The position numbers and the translations under genes are program-made. From an uncultured Sphingobacteriales bacterium (lineage in GTDB: Bacteria > Bacteroidota > Bacteroidia > Chitinophagales > Chitinophagaceae), in NCBI GenBank assembly GCA_937991535.1, contig CALKHN010000102.1:62001-126000 (forward strand): 64,000 nt of DNA, in the 5' to 3' direction. The notes beneath the pieces were generated by a model that saw only the letters and a list, made by a program, of their open reading frames with translations, had not been told where the DNA came from and ran no database searches. The stretch's first letter is position 1; the number at the start of each line of letters is the position of its first letter. Positions 18,274-26,521 of the stretch are shown here, in pieces.

Positions 18274-19674
18274 TCAATGCTTTAATATGCGAAACTGCTG
18301 AGGGTAATAATTATTCACTCTGTTGGATAATATTTTAACCCATCCCAAATTATGATTCATAAATCTTACGACGTTCCAGCCTTTCGCAGCGTTGTCTGCC
18401 CGGATATTTTTTTTTCGCAGATAATCCAAAGCCACTCCGGTCTGTACATTTACCGATTTCAGGTTCGAAGCAATAATTGTACTCAACGCCAGGTCGTGAG
18501 CGGGGATCAGTTCGTCACGTATTATCTTACCTGCTTTAATACCCATTTTTTTTACGTACAGCCCTGCAAAAAGTACCGCAATATCTTCCATATCACTTTT
18601 TTTGAGAATGGCGATGTCTTCGTTGGCGCGCACATATTCAAATTGTTCCGGAGCGCTTAAAAAGGGAACGATCACTTTCCGCTCCTGGTCTGAAGCCATT
18701 GTAAATCTTTTAGGCTTCGGCATACTGGCATCCACAATCTCCTTCTTCCGGATGCCAGCAATAAAAAATCCTTCCCCTTCTATTTTATCAGGATAAAAAC
18801 GATATCCGTGCATACCCCGGTCTTCCGATTCAGTCTCCACTATACCAAAATCGTCTTTCAAATTCACACGCACAGATTCAACATTGTACTTTTTGCTGAT
18901 CCAGTCTAAAATACTTTCATTTTCCTCAACAGAGTACGAGCAGGTTGCATATATAAGAATACCGTTTTCTTTTAACGCCGGCCATACATCTTCAATAATG
19001 CGATGCTGCCGTTTGCTGCAAAGGTCTACGTTTTGCAGAGACCACTCTCCTATTGCTCCGGGATCCTTTCTGAACATACCGCTTCCGCTGCATGGTGCAT
19101 CAATTACGATCATATCGAAATATCCCTGCAAAGGTTTAAAATCCGCTGCATCATTGCTGGTTACCATTATATTTTCTTTACCCCATTTAACAGCGTTTTC
19201 TGTTAAAATGCCCGATCGTGTTTTGATTACCTCATTGGCCACAATTAAACCTTCGGGAAACAATGCCGAAAGATGTGTTGCCTTGCCTCCAGGGGCGGCA
19301 CACAAATCAAGCACTTTATAATTTGCTGCAGCATGGTGGGGGTATGCCGTTTTAATCATTTGTTCGAGGAACATGGAGGAGGCTTCCTGTACATAATAAC
19401 ACCCGGCATGAAACAGGGGGTCAAGGGTAAAGGAAGGCCGCTCTGAAAGATAAAAACCGGTTGTACACCACCGAACGGGAGAAGAAAGGGGTAAGGGGTA
19501 AGGAGTAAGAGGTAGGGGGTCAGTAGTAAGTGACGAGGACGTCTGTCGCCATTTAAACGGGTTAATGCGAACAGAAGTAACCTGTTCGGCTGATGCATGT
19601 ACCTGTTCAAAAGCCTGTTGTGAAAAGCCTTTTACATTTTGTAAGCTGCGTATTAATGCTGCGGGAAGAGGCAA
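18274..19674 (-). CDS. RNA m5C methyltransferase, NOL1/NOP2/Sun (RsmF-like), with an in-frame heptad insert
   Basis: 466 aa. SAM-dependent enzyme that methylates cytosine C5 in rRNA, or possibly tRNA. Motifs: DLCAAPGGKATHLSALF (motif I), VIDAPCSGSGMF (motif IV with Cys) and YATCSYSVEENE (motif VI with the catalytic Cys). The C-terminal ~130 residues resemble the RsmF PUA-like region. Odd feature: residues 47-62 (LTTDPLPLTPYPLPL and flanks) are encoded by a period-7 DNA tract at 19488-19536. They form a Pro/Leu/Thr linker between the N-terminal helix and the conserved domain, probably a tolerated surface loop. Confidence 0.9.
   Translation of the reverse strand: MPLPAALIRSLQNVKGFSQQAFEQVHASAEQVTSVRINPFKWRQTSSSLTTDPLPLTPYPLPLSSPVRWCTTGFYLSERPSFTLDPLFHAGCYYVQEASSMFLEQMIKTAYPHHAAANYKVLDLCAAPGGKATHLSALFPEGLIVANEVIKTRSGILTENAVKWGKENIMVTSNDAADFKPLQGYFDMIVIDAPCSGSGMFRKDPGAIGEWSLQNVDLCSKRQHRIIEDVWPALKENGILIYATCSYSVEENESILDWISKKYNVESVRVNLKDDFGIVETESEDRGMHGYRFYPDKIEGEGFFIAGIRKKEIVDASMPKPKRFTMASDQERKVIVPFLSAPEQFEYVRANEDIAILKKSDMEDIAVLFAGLYVKKMGIKAGKIIRDELIPAHDLALSTIIASNLKSVNVQTGVALDYLRKKNIRADNAAKGWNVVRFMNHNLGWVKILSNRVNNYYPQQFRILKH
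19488..19536. repeat. Heptad tract inside the m5C methyltransferase gene
   Basis: Seven successive 7-nt units: GGGGTAA twice, GGAGTAA, GAGGTAG, GGGGTCA, GTAGTAA, GTGACGA. The same GTAAGTG-type units occur in intergenic tracts at 3598 and 7721. On the coding strand every 21 nt gives seven codons, hence the near-repeat LTTDPLP / LTPYPLP. Confidence 0.8.
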
Positions 19675-19747
19675 TAATAATTAAGTTTAGGCTGCAAATA
19701 TATTGCGGTTCGGGCATTGGATTTCTTTGCTGAAAATGTTTAACACG

Positions 19748-21190
19748 TTATAATGCTTTTAACTCACCGATTAAATCCTGTAATACTTTCTTTGCATCAC
19801 CAAATAACATGGAAGTTTTAGGCCGAAAGAAAAGATCATTTTCAATACCCGCATACCCTGGTTTCATGCTTCGCTTGTTTACGATAACAGCCCTGGCTAA
19901 TTCCACGTCCAATATGGGCATGCCATAAATAGGCGAAGAGGGATCTGTTTTGGCAGCAGGGTTTACCACATCGTTGGCGCCCAAAACCAATGCCACATCG
20001 GTAGCGGGAAATGCTTCATTGGCCTGTTCCATTTCCTGCAGCTTATCATAACTCACATCCGCTTCGGCCAGCAGCACATTCATATGACCGGGCATACGAC
20101 CTGCTACAGGGTGTATGGCATAGGTAACTTCAACCCCTTTTGCTTCCAGTACTTTTTCCAGTTCGTGGCAACTATGCTGTGCCTGGGCTACAGCTAAACC
20201 ATACCCGGGAACAATAATTATCTTATGAGCATAGTTCATTATCATTGCCGCATCACTTAGTGATATTTCTTTGTAATTTCCATGCTCCTTTATTCCTCCT
20301 GTGCTTTTATTACCGGCGCCGAAAGAACCGATCAACACATTCAGGAGAGAGCGGTTCATGGCTTTGCACATTAAAATGGTAAGCAATGTACCTGCCGCGC
20401 CAACCAATATTCCACCGGTAAGCATTGCTATATTGTCGTATAAAAAACCTGCGCAGGCAGCCGCAACCCCGGTAAAAGAATTGAGCAAAGAAATAACAAC
20501 AGGCATATCCGCCCCGCCAATAGGCATCACAAAAAAAACGCCATATATCAGGGACAACCCCAATATAATATAAAACAATGACACCCCGCCCGCCGGGAGC
20601 CAGCCGATAAGATAAACCGACATGAAAAGAATGATCAGGAGCAAAGCGATATTAAAAAGATGCTGTCCTTTAAAAACAAAGTCCTTGATTTTTCCGTTAA
20701 GCTTGGCCCATGCTACCATACTACCTGCAAAGGATATACTACCAATAACAAGTCCTGCTACAATAATAAGCAGATGCTGCCGCAAGCCGCTTTGAAAAGC
20801 CGCATCAATGACTGTTAATCCAGGCGCCGATTGCAGTCCGTGCATAAGATGTCCGAACTCCACTACCGATATTAAAGCCGCGCAGGCGCCACCCATTCCA
20901 TTGAACATACTCACCATCTCGGGCATGGCAGTCATTTTTACTTTTCTCGCAGCAATCGTTCCTATGGTTCCCCCAATCAGCAAGCCGCCAAAGATCCATG
21001 CATAATTGTGCAGCGCATTTCCATTTTCATCTTTATACAAAAAGATAGTACCGGCAATAGCAGCTGTCATCCCCGCGGCAGCAATCAGATTTCCCCGTCG
21101 CGCCCTCGCAGGATGAGAAAGCATCTTCAAACCAATAATGAAGGTTATGGAGGCGAGGAGGTAGATCAGTATAAGTAAGTTTGATCCCAT
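19748..21190 (-). CDS. pntB: NAD(P) transhydrogenase subunit beta
   Basis: 480 aa. It carries about nine transmembrane helices and a C-terminal NADP-binding domain (dIII: IIIVPGYGLAVAQAQHSCHEL, HPVAGRMPGHMNVLLAEA, ALVLGANDVVNPAA). With PntAA and PntAB it couples hydride transfer between NADH and NADP to proton movement across the inner membrane. Full length. It is last in the minus-strand operon but is separated from pntAB by 623 bp holding an S23-type gene and repeats. Its first six codons are duplicated upstream as part of a 113-bp direct repeat. Confidence 0.95.
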   Translation of the reverse strand: MGSNLLILIYLLASITFIIGLKMLSHPARARRGNLIAAAGMTAAIAGTIFLYKDENGNALHNYAWIFGGLLIGGTIGTIAARKVKMTAMPEMVSMFNGMGGACAALISVVEFGHLMHGLQSAPGLTVIDAAFQSGLRQHLLIIVAGLVIGSISFAGSMVAWAKLNGKIKDFVFKGQHLFNIALLLIILFMSVYLIGWLPAGGVSLFYIILGLSLIYGVFFVMPIGGADMPVVISLLNSFTGVAAACAGFLYDNIAMLTGGILVGAAGTLLTILMCKAMNRSLLNVLIGSFGAGNKSTGGIKEHGNYKEISLSDAAMIMNYAHKIIIVPGYGLAVAQAQHSCHELEKVLEAKGVEVTYAIHPVAGRMPGHMNVLLAEADVSYDKLQEMEQANEAFPATDVALVLGANDVVNPAAKTDPSSPIYGMPILDVELARAVIVNKRSMKPGYAGIENDLFFRPKTSMLFGDAKKVLQDLIGELKAL

Positions 21191-21460
21191 ATGCTAAAAT
21201 CCGAAATTATTAAATCCGAAAATCGAAAAATACAGCCCGGTTATTTCAAATTGTGCTGCCTCCAGTTTTCATCGCTAATTTTTTTCGCAGGCGGGTGGTG
21301 ACACCCGCCTGTAGAGTCCGCTACCGGTCGGTGTCTCACCGACCGGAAAGTAAGTTTGATCCCATATGCTAAAATCCGAAATTATTAAATCCGAAAATCG
21401 AAAAATACAGCCCGGTTATTTCAAATTGTACTGCCTCCAGTTTTCATCGCTAATTTTTTT
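21173..21460. repeat. 113-bp direct repeat pair flanking a double-hairpin spacer
   Basis: 21173-21285 and 21348-21460 are identical except at one base (G at 21255, A at 21430). Each copy spans, on the minus strand, the end of the S23-type gene sequence, a heptad tract of AAATCCG-like units and the first six pntB codons. The 62-bp spacer (21286-21347) holds two perfect hairpins: CAGGCGGGTG/CACCCGCCTG (10-bp arms, 4-nt loop) and CCGGTCGGTG/CACCGACCGG (10-bp arms, 3-nt loop). The pair of palindromes recalls REP/BIME elements. Confidence 0.9.
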
Positions 21461-21801
21461 AATATCGCGTCAAAGATCCTTTCCAGTTCAAACGATTCCT
21501 GCAGCAATGATATCCTTGTGCTCTCGTATTCGTTGTTCCCATAGGCTAAGATATGTTTCAACCAAAGCTGCGATTCTTTTGATTCCTTCCGGCAGACTTT
21601 AATCCTGAATTTTAGATCCTTATCTCCCAGGTTCTCATTTGCTTCAATATAATTTGCAGCAACAGAACCGGCTGAACGAACCAATTGAATGATGTATTCC
21701 CGGTTAACAATATCCTGTCTTTGTTTTAAACAAAAATCACGAACATGTAATGAAAATTTTTCGGCGCGTTCCAACAGGTCATATTTTCTACCTTCAGGCA
21801 A
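21421..21801 (-). CDS. Four-helix-bundle protein of the 23S rRNA intervening-sequence (S23) family
   Basis: 126 aa, TTG start at 21801, 12 nt after the pntAB stop; no ATG is available in frame. Family features: LLERAEKFSLHVRDF, LVRSAGSVAANYIEANE, FRIKVCRKESKESQLWL, then a last helix with ELERIFDAILKKL. The family was first seen in intervening sequences of 23S rRNA and related proteins (Avd) assist retroelements. The molecular role is unclear. Here it sits inside the transhydrogenase operon, bracketed by inverted CGAAAT-type heptad tracts, so it looks like an inserted cassette. Confidence 0.85.
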   Translation of the reverse strand: MPEGRKYDLLERAEKFSLHVRDFCLKQRQDIVNREYIIQLVRSAGSVAANYIEANENLGDKDLKFRIKVCRKESKESQLWLKHILAYGNNEYESTRISLLQESFELERIFDAILKKLAMKTGGSTI

Positions 21802-21813
21802 AACGTATTTCCT

Positions 21814-21836
21814 TTATTTCGAATTTCGAATTTCTT
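21814..21836. repeat. Heptad tract overlapping the pntAB stop codon
   Basis: On the minus strand the units GAAATTC, GAAATTC, GAAATAA encode the last residues of PntAB (IRNSK) and its stop. Read outward to inward, it is roughly complementary to the tract at 21194-21236 on the other side of the S23-type gene. Confidence 0.65.
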
Positions 21837-22155
21837 CCTTCGGGCTTTTTCTTTTTCCACCAAACATTTCCAGCATCCGATCCGTTACCACAAACCCGCC
21901 TACTACATTCAAAGTGCCCAGTATTACTGCAAGGAAACCCAGCACCAGTGCGGGATAATTGTCTTTAGGCGCCTGGCCCATTACGATTATAGCACCAATA
22001 ATTACCACCCCATGAATGGCATTGGCGCCACTCATCAATGGTGTATGCAATACAGCAGGCACATGGCCAATAACTTCAATACCTACAAATATCATCAGGA
22101 TAACGATATAGATCATTTGCTGATGCTGCGAGATAAAAGAGAGTATAGCTTCCAT
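21814..22155 (-). CDS. pntAB: NAD(P) transhydrogenase subunit alpha, membrane part (PntAB/PntA2)
   Basis: 113 aa with three to four transmembrane helices (IVILMIFVGIEVIGHVPAVLHTPLMSGANAIHGVVIIGA, then LGFLAVILGTLNVVGGFVV). It is the split-type equivalent of the PntA C-terminus and forms the proton channel with PntB. It starts 4 bp after the upstream pntAA stop. Its C-terminal tail (KSPKEEIRNSK) is unlike the usual ending and is partly encoded by a heptad tract, consistent with an insertion at the 3' end of the gene. Confidence 0.93.
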   Translation of the reverse strand: MEAILSFISQHQQMIYIVILMIFVGIEVIGHVPAVLHTPLMSGANAIHGVVIIGAIIVMGQAPKDNYPALVLGFLAVILGTLNVVGGFVVTDRMLEMFGGKRKSPKEEIRNSK

Positions 22156-22159
22156 GGTT

Positions 22160-23281
22160 TTACGTTAGATTTTTTATTCTTTCATTCACAATTTCTCCGT
22201 TGTACACAATACAGGTTCCTTTTACAAGATCATCATCAAAATTCAATGTTAATTTCCCTTCTGTATCAATGAGAAGAGAAAGAAAGTTCAGGATATTTTT
22301 ACCATACATTTTACTGGCATCAAAAGGCATAGATGACGGCAGCCCCGAATCGCCAATAATACTTACCCCATTGTACCTGATCTTTTCCATGTTTTTTGTA
22401 AAGGGTGTATTGCCACCGGTTGCCGCAGCTATATCAACAATTACCGAACCGTTGCGCATCGCTTTCAGCATGTCTTCCGTAATAAGCAACGGCGCTGGTT
22501 TACCCGGTATTTGAGCTGTAGTGATTACAATGTCCGCTTTGGCAATATGCTCAGTAATTTTTTTCTGCTGCCTTAACTTGTATTCATCCGACTGATCTAC
22601 CGCATATCCCCCCGCTTTACTGGCATCTGCAACGCCTTCCACCTCTATAAATTTAGCACCAAGGCTCATTACTTCTTCCTTTACCGCGGTTCGGGTATCG
22701 AATACTTCTACAACGGCACCCAGCCTTTTGGCAGTAGCAATGGCCTGCAAGCCCGCCACACCTGCACCTAATATCAATACTTTTGCCGGCGCAATGCTTC
22801 CGGCTGCCGTTATAAACATGGGAAAATATCTGCCATAATTGTTAGCGGCAGTTAACACCGCTTTGTATCCTGCAATATTAGCCTGGCTGCTTAACACGTC
22901 CATACTTTGTGCCCGTGAAGTGCGTGGCAGCATATCCATACTAAAAACACTAATACCCGCATTCGCATACTGTTGCATTAAAGCACGATTATACAGGGGT
23001 TGCAAAACACCCAGCACTACGGCTCCTTTTTTCAGGTTGCTTATTTCCTGCATTTCAATACCATGCATAGAAAGGATCATATCGCATTGAGAAAGCAGTT
23101 CGATTCTTGAAAATGATGAAATACCTTTGTCGTGATACGCAGCAGCATCGGCAAAAGCGCCTGTGCCTGCCTCATTTTCCACCCATACCTCCACTTTCTT
23201 TTTTTTCAAAGCCTCTGCCTGCTCGGGTAATAAAGAAACCCTGTTTTCTCCGGTAGGTTCTTTTAATATGCCTGCGATCAT
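22160..23281 (-). CDS. pntAA: NAD(P) transhydrogenase subunit alpha, NAD-binding part (PntAA/PntA1)
   Basis: 373 aa, soluble. It binds NAD(H). Motifs: KEPTGENRVSLLPE at the N-terminus, MLPRTSRAQSMDVLSSQANIAGYKAV, the Rossmann motif VLILGAGVAGLQAIATAKRLGA near residue 175, and ITTAQIPGKPAPLLI. It is the first gene of the operon pntAA-pntAB-(S23)-pntB. The 230 bp upstream show no clear TAnnTTTG box. Confidence 0.95.
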   Translation of the reverse strand: MIAGILKEPTGENRVSLLPEQAEALKKKKVEVWVENEAGTGAFADAAAYHDKGISSFSRIELLSQCDMILSMHGIEMQEISNLKKGAVVLGVLQPLYNRALMQQYANAGISVFSMDMLPRTSRAQSMDVLSSQANIAGYKAVLTAANNYGRYFPMFITAAGSIAPAKVLILGAGVAGLQAIATAKRLGAVVEVFDTRTAVKEEVMSLGAKFIEVEGVADASKAGGYAVDQSDEYKLRQQKKITEHIAKADIVITTAQIPGKPAPLLITEDMLKAMRNGSVIVDIAAATGGNTPFTKNMEKIRYNGVSIIGDSGLPSSMPFDASKMYGKNILNFLSLLIDTEGKLTLNFDDDLVKGTCIVYNGEIVNERIKNLT

Positions 23282-23513
23282 GAAATGAATTTAAAGATTT
23301 TCAGGGAATAAAGGACTTAAAAAAAGTAAAAGCAATTCAAAACCTTATTACTTTAGTAACCGACAAGCAATCACACCACTCACCTTATTACCTTATATGC
23401 AACTAACCATGAAAATAGAATATTGCAATCTTTACACTTATTTTATTCTGATAACACAAAATCGGATACCGCTGGATAATTCACAGTACTTCCCGTTCTT
23501 AAATAACCGGAAC

Positions 23514-24311
23514 TTAAAACCGGATGCTAAACTTTTGCTTTATCTTAATATCCGGTGTAAAAAAAACAATTCCAATAAAAAACAGGTCAATACTGCAGGT
23601 AACGGAAGGATGCGATTGAATGACGCGCCATGCTTCTTTCATTTCTGCACTCCAGTGTATATCATCAAAAACGAATATGGATGCCGGTTGCACATAAGGC
23701 AATAGCCAGTTAAAATAATTGAGCGTGGGCTCTTTGCGGTGATTGCCATCAATAAAAGCAAAATCAACCTGCCGCATTTTTTGTAAAGCCGGCTGAACCG
23801 TGTTGTCAAAATTTCCCGTTGCCAGGTAAATATTGTGAAGATCGAGATGTGCGAAATGTTGCTTCGCCAACGCTGCCACAGTTTCGGCGCCTTCAAAAGT
23901 AAATACCTCCGATACAGCATTTGCTGTAGCAAGATAAGCTGTAGTAATGCCAAACGAGGTTCCTAACTCTACAATCGTATGGGGTTGGTAGTAGTGAACC
24001 ATCCTGAACAGCAATTGAGCATATTTGGGTGACTTTAAAGACCAGTTTGCTATATCTTTTATGTTTCTTATCCGGGATGCTGTAGCTGAAGACCCTGCTC
24101 CATAATCCTGCACCTCAATTTGCGCGTTGTTGATGAGCAATTGATCCCGCAAACGTTCTACCTCGTCGTACGCATAAAAAAAACGCTTATCGTTTAATAC
24201 ATCAGTAATAAAATTGAAAACAAAGGGTGAATGTATTCCGTGCCCCCTGCCACTGGCGGCAGTGAGATAGTAGTGAATGTATTTTAAAGCCAGTTGAGAT
24301 TTACCGTACAT
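23514..24311 (-). CDS. Class I SAM-dependent methyltransferase
   Basis: 265 aa. SAM motif I is IVELGTSFGITTAYLA near residue 115. VFTFEGAETVAALAKQHF and VDFAFIDGNHRKEPTLNYF (motifs II-IV) follow, then SIFVFDDIHWS. This is the O-methyltransferase-3/Methyltransf_24 pattern, with DG and DD metal-site-like acidic residues. The N-terminal ~80 residues are extra. Substrate unknown; it is unlinked in function to folA and thyA, which lie next to it on the same strand. Confidence 0.82.
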   Translation of the reverse strand: MYGKSQLALKYIHYYLTAASGRGHGIHSPFVFNFITDVLNDKRFFYAYDEVERLRDQLLINNAQIEVQDYGAGSSATASRIRNIKDIANWSLKSPKYAQLLFRMVHYYQPHTIVELGTSFGITTAYLATANAVSEVFTFEGAETVAALAKQHFAHLDLHNIYLATGNFDNTVQPALQKMRQVDFAFIDGNHRKEPTLNYFNWLLPYVQPASIFVFDDIHWSAEMKEAWRVIQSHPSVTCSIDLFFIGIVFFTPDIKIKQKFSIRF

Positions 24312-24350
24312 CAGGCCAAAGCTATGGACAAGGTCAGGAATAGCGAAATC

Positions 24351-24854
24351 TTATCTTTTCCTTATCCAGGTCTGAAAGGAATATGCGTATGCGTGTTTGG
24401 CGTCTGAAGGAAAATCCAGTTCATACACTTTATTCCAGTTTTGCTCCTCTATAGCAGGGAAAAAAACATCACCCTTCAATACGGCATGCACACGGGTTAA
24501 ATAAATTTTATCGGCAAGCGGTAAAAAAACATTGTATATCTGTCCGCCACCGGCTACAAAAACTTCTTTACAATCTGTTTCCTCCGCTCTTGCCAGCGCT
24601 TCCTCCACTGAACCCACTACCCAAACATCATCACGGTGAATACCATGATCTTTTTGCCGCGTAATAACAATATTATACCTGCCGGGCAACGGTTCGCCTG
24701 CCATAGACAAATAGGTTTTACGCCCCATAATAACCGGCATACCCCATGTAGTGTTTTTAAAAAACTTCAGATCGTTGGGCAAATGCCATAACAGTTGGTT
24801 ATTATAACCAATGGCATTGTTTTCGGAAGCGGCAACGATAAGGGATATTTTCAT
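24351..24854 (-). CDS. folA: Dihydrofolate reductase
   Basis: 167 aa, full length. It reduces dihydrofolate to tetrahydrofolate with NADPH. Conserved: ISLIVAASENNAIGYNNQLLWHLPNDLKFFK (catalytic acidic residue in PNDLK), MGRKTYLSM and VFVAGGGQIYNVFLPLADKIYLTRV. It is downstream of thyA on the same strand, the common thyA-folA arrangement in which DHFR regenerates the folate oxidised by ThyA. The two genes are separated by 177 bp containing heptad tracts. Confidence 0.97.
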   Translation of the reverse strand: MKISLIVAASENNAIGYNNQLLWHLPNDLKFFKNTTWGMPVIMGRKTYLSMAGEPLPGRYNIVITRQKDHGIHRDDVWVVGSVEEALARAEETDCKEVFVAGGGQIYNVFLPLADKIYLTRVHAVLKGDVFFPAIEEQNWNKVYELDFPSDAKHAYAYSFQTWIRKR

Positions 24855-24876
24855 AACTGATCAATGAGTTAAAAGA

Positions 24877-25032
24877 ACCAAGTAAGAATGCAAAGAACCA
24901 AAAGACAAGAACCAAATAAATACAGGGCTTTTTTCCCCATCACGGCGGACAAGCTCAGGCTTGACAGGAAAACACTAAATTCGAAGCCGAAAATTCGAAA
25001 TCCGAACGGATCCAATCTCAAATCTCAAATCC
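24877..25032. repeat. Heptad tracts between thyA and folA
   Basis: 24877-24926 carries AGAACCAA words spaced 20 and 14 nt apart. 24977-25032 is eight exact 7-nt units (AAATTCG, AAGCCGA, AAATTCG, AAATCCG, AACGGAT, CCAATCT, CAAATCT, CAAATCC) that run to the thyA stop codon. Between them is a GC-richer piece (CGGCGGACAAGC). Confidence 0.75.
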
Positions 25033-25844
25033 TATACCGCCACCGGTGCTTTTATAGCCGGATGATGCTGGTAATTTTCGAGCGTAAAATCTTCATACCT
25101 AAATTCAAAAATATTCTTAACATCCGGGTTCAACTTCAGTACCGGCAGCGCATATGGCGTACGCGATAATTGCAGCTTCGCCTGTTCTATATGATTGTTG
25201 TATAAATGTACATCGCCGAAGGTATGTATAAACTCGCCAGGCTCCAGGTCGCAAACCTGTGCAATCATCAGTGTAAGCAATGCATAGGAAGCAATATTAA
25301 ATGGAACACCCAGGAAAACATCTGCAGACCGCTGGTACAACTGGCAGGAAAGAGTGGGTTTCCCTCCGTCTTTTGGCTCAGCTATATAAAACTGGAACAT
25401 GTTGTGACAAGGCATCAAAGCCATTTTAGGAAGATCCGCCACATTCCAAGCACTTACAATTAACCTGCGGCTGTCCGGATTCCTTTTGATCTGGTCAATT
25501 ACCTCTGTAATCTGATCAATGGCTTGCCCATTCGCTCCTTCCCAACTGCGCCATTGTTTTCCGTATACAGGCCCCAATTCACCATCAGCATCCGCCCATT
25601 CATTCCAGATGCTTACATTATGATCAGTAAGGTATTTGATATTGGTATCGCCTTTCAAAAACCACAGCAATTCGTATATAATACTTTTCAGGTGTAATTT
25701 TTTAGTGGTAACCAGCGGAAAGCCTTTGCTCAGATCAAACCGCGCCTGGTATCCGAAACAGCTAATGGTACCCGTACCTGTACGGTCGTGCTTTTGTACA
25801 CCTTTGTCCATAATATGTTGAAGCAATTGAAGGTATTGTTGCAT
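25032..25844 (-). CDS. thyA: Thymidylate synthase
   Basis: 270 aa, full length. It converts dUMP to dTMP with methylene-tetrahydrofolate. Conserved: DRTGTGTISCFGYQARFDL, KGDTNIKYL, the catalytic Cys in MALMPCHNMFQFY, SCQLYQRSADVFLGVPFNIASYA, and GDVHLYNNH. Upstream gene of a thyA-folA pair. A MITE-like element begins about 30 bp upstream of its start. Confidence 0.97.
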   Translation of the reverse strand: MQQYLQLLQHIMDKGVQKHDRTGTGTISCFGYQARFDLSKGFPLVTTKKLHLKSIIYELLWFLKGDTNIKYLTDHNVSIWNEWADADGELGPVYGKQWRSWEGANGQAIDQITEVIDQIKRNPDSRRLIVSAWNVADLPKMALMPCHNMFQFYIAEPKDGGKPTLSCQLYQRSADVFLGVPFNIASYALLTLMIAQVCDLEPGEFIHTFGDVHLYNNHIEQAKLQLSRTPYALPVLKLNPDVKNIFEFRYEDFTLENYQHHPAIKAPVAV

Positions 25845-25877
25845 GGGTGCAAGTTAAGCAAAAGAGACAATTTGAAA

Positions 25878-26251
25878 ACCTGGCTGCCGGCAGCTACCCT
25901 GTACACACCTCTTTATTTGAACAATATGAAGAGCAAAGTGCTATTATTTGTGATCTTAAAAAGGTACAAAAAGTAAACTGTATAACACCTTGCTGTTCTC
26001 CTTTCTTTTTTGCCTGCCCAAAAAAGAAACAAAAAAAGGCACACGAAAACGAATACTGCCCGTTTTCGTGGTTGTTCCCTGATAGCACTTTTGTGCTACT
26101 GTGATCTCAGCAATAGACCGTTATTGCGGGCATCGAATTTAACCGGTTGTAGTTGATACAGAATACCATTACCTGTAACACGTTTACGACTTAAGCACCT
26201 AATGCTAAAAATAGATACTTATGTATACAGGGTAGCTGCCGCCATGCAGGT
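25878..26251. mobile_element. MITE-like 374-bp element with ~30-bp terminal inverted repeats
   Basis: The ends are inverted copies: 25878-25906 and 26223-26251 share ACCTG, then GGCAGCTACCCTGTA, then yAC, with a few mismatches between the two blocks. The inside is AT-rich, has no gene, and contains a second inverted repeat, CACGAAAACG near 26042 with CGTTTTCGTG near 26061. Size and layout suit a non-autonomous transposon or a large structured intergenic repeat. I could not identify a target-site duplication. Confidence 0.55.
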
Positions 26252-26280
26252 GTGGAAATTTGAAAATTTGAGTAATGATG

Positions 26281-26362
26281 TGGCCGGCACCTGACATAAG
26301 GAAGGTCAGAACGCAGCAGGATTAATTAAAATGTGAAAATACGCGAATGCCTGCCCCGGTGA
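26281..26362 (+). ncRNA. Candidate structured RNA (identity uncertain)
   Basis: The stretch has a conserved-RNA look: CCTGAC...GTCAG hairpin, the words GGAAGG and GCAGCAGG, and an outer GGCA/TGCC pairing. GGAAGG followed by AGCAG recalls the SRP RNA core, but the spacing between them is too long for a canonical SRP helix 8. Nothing protein-coding fits here. Low confidence. Confidence 0.25.
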
Positions 26363-26488
26363 ACAGTTTGGTTCGGTGGTCGGATTCCTGATGTTTTGTA
26401 ATCTTTTCCGCTGGTTTTTCTGTTCAATACTTCTTAGTAATGAAATATTCATTGATCTTTATACCTGTTAAAAATCAGTGCTTAAGAT

Positions 26489-26496
26489 TAACTTTA
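26489..26496 (+). promoter_or_regulatory. -7 box of the GDPD gene
   Basis: TAACTTTA matches TAnnTTTG except for the last base and lies 25 bp before the ATG. Confidence 0.35.
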
Positions 26497-26521
26497 GCTA
26501 TAATCACTGAAACAATCACAA

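Noticed and set aside
23282..23513. Small frame between pntAA and the methyltransferase gene
   Set aside because: The plus-strand frame at 23397-23705 overlaps the methyltransferase gene on the other strand and shows no domain.
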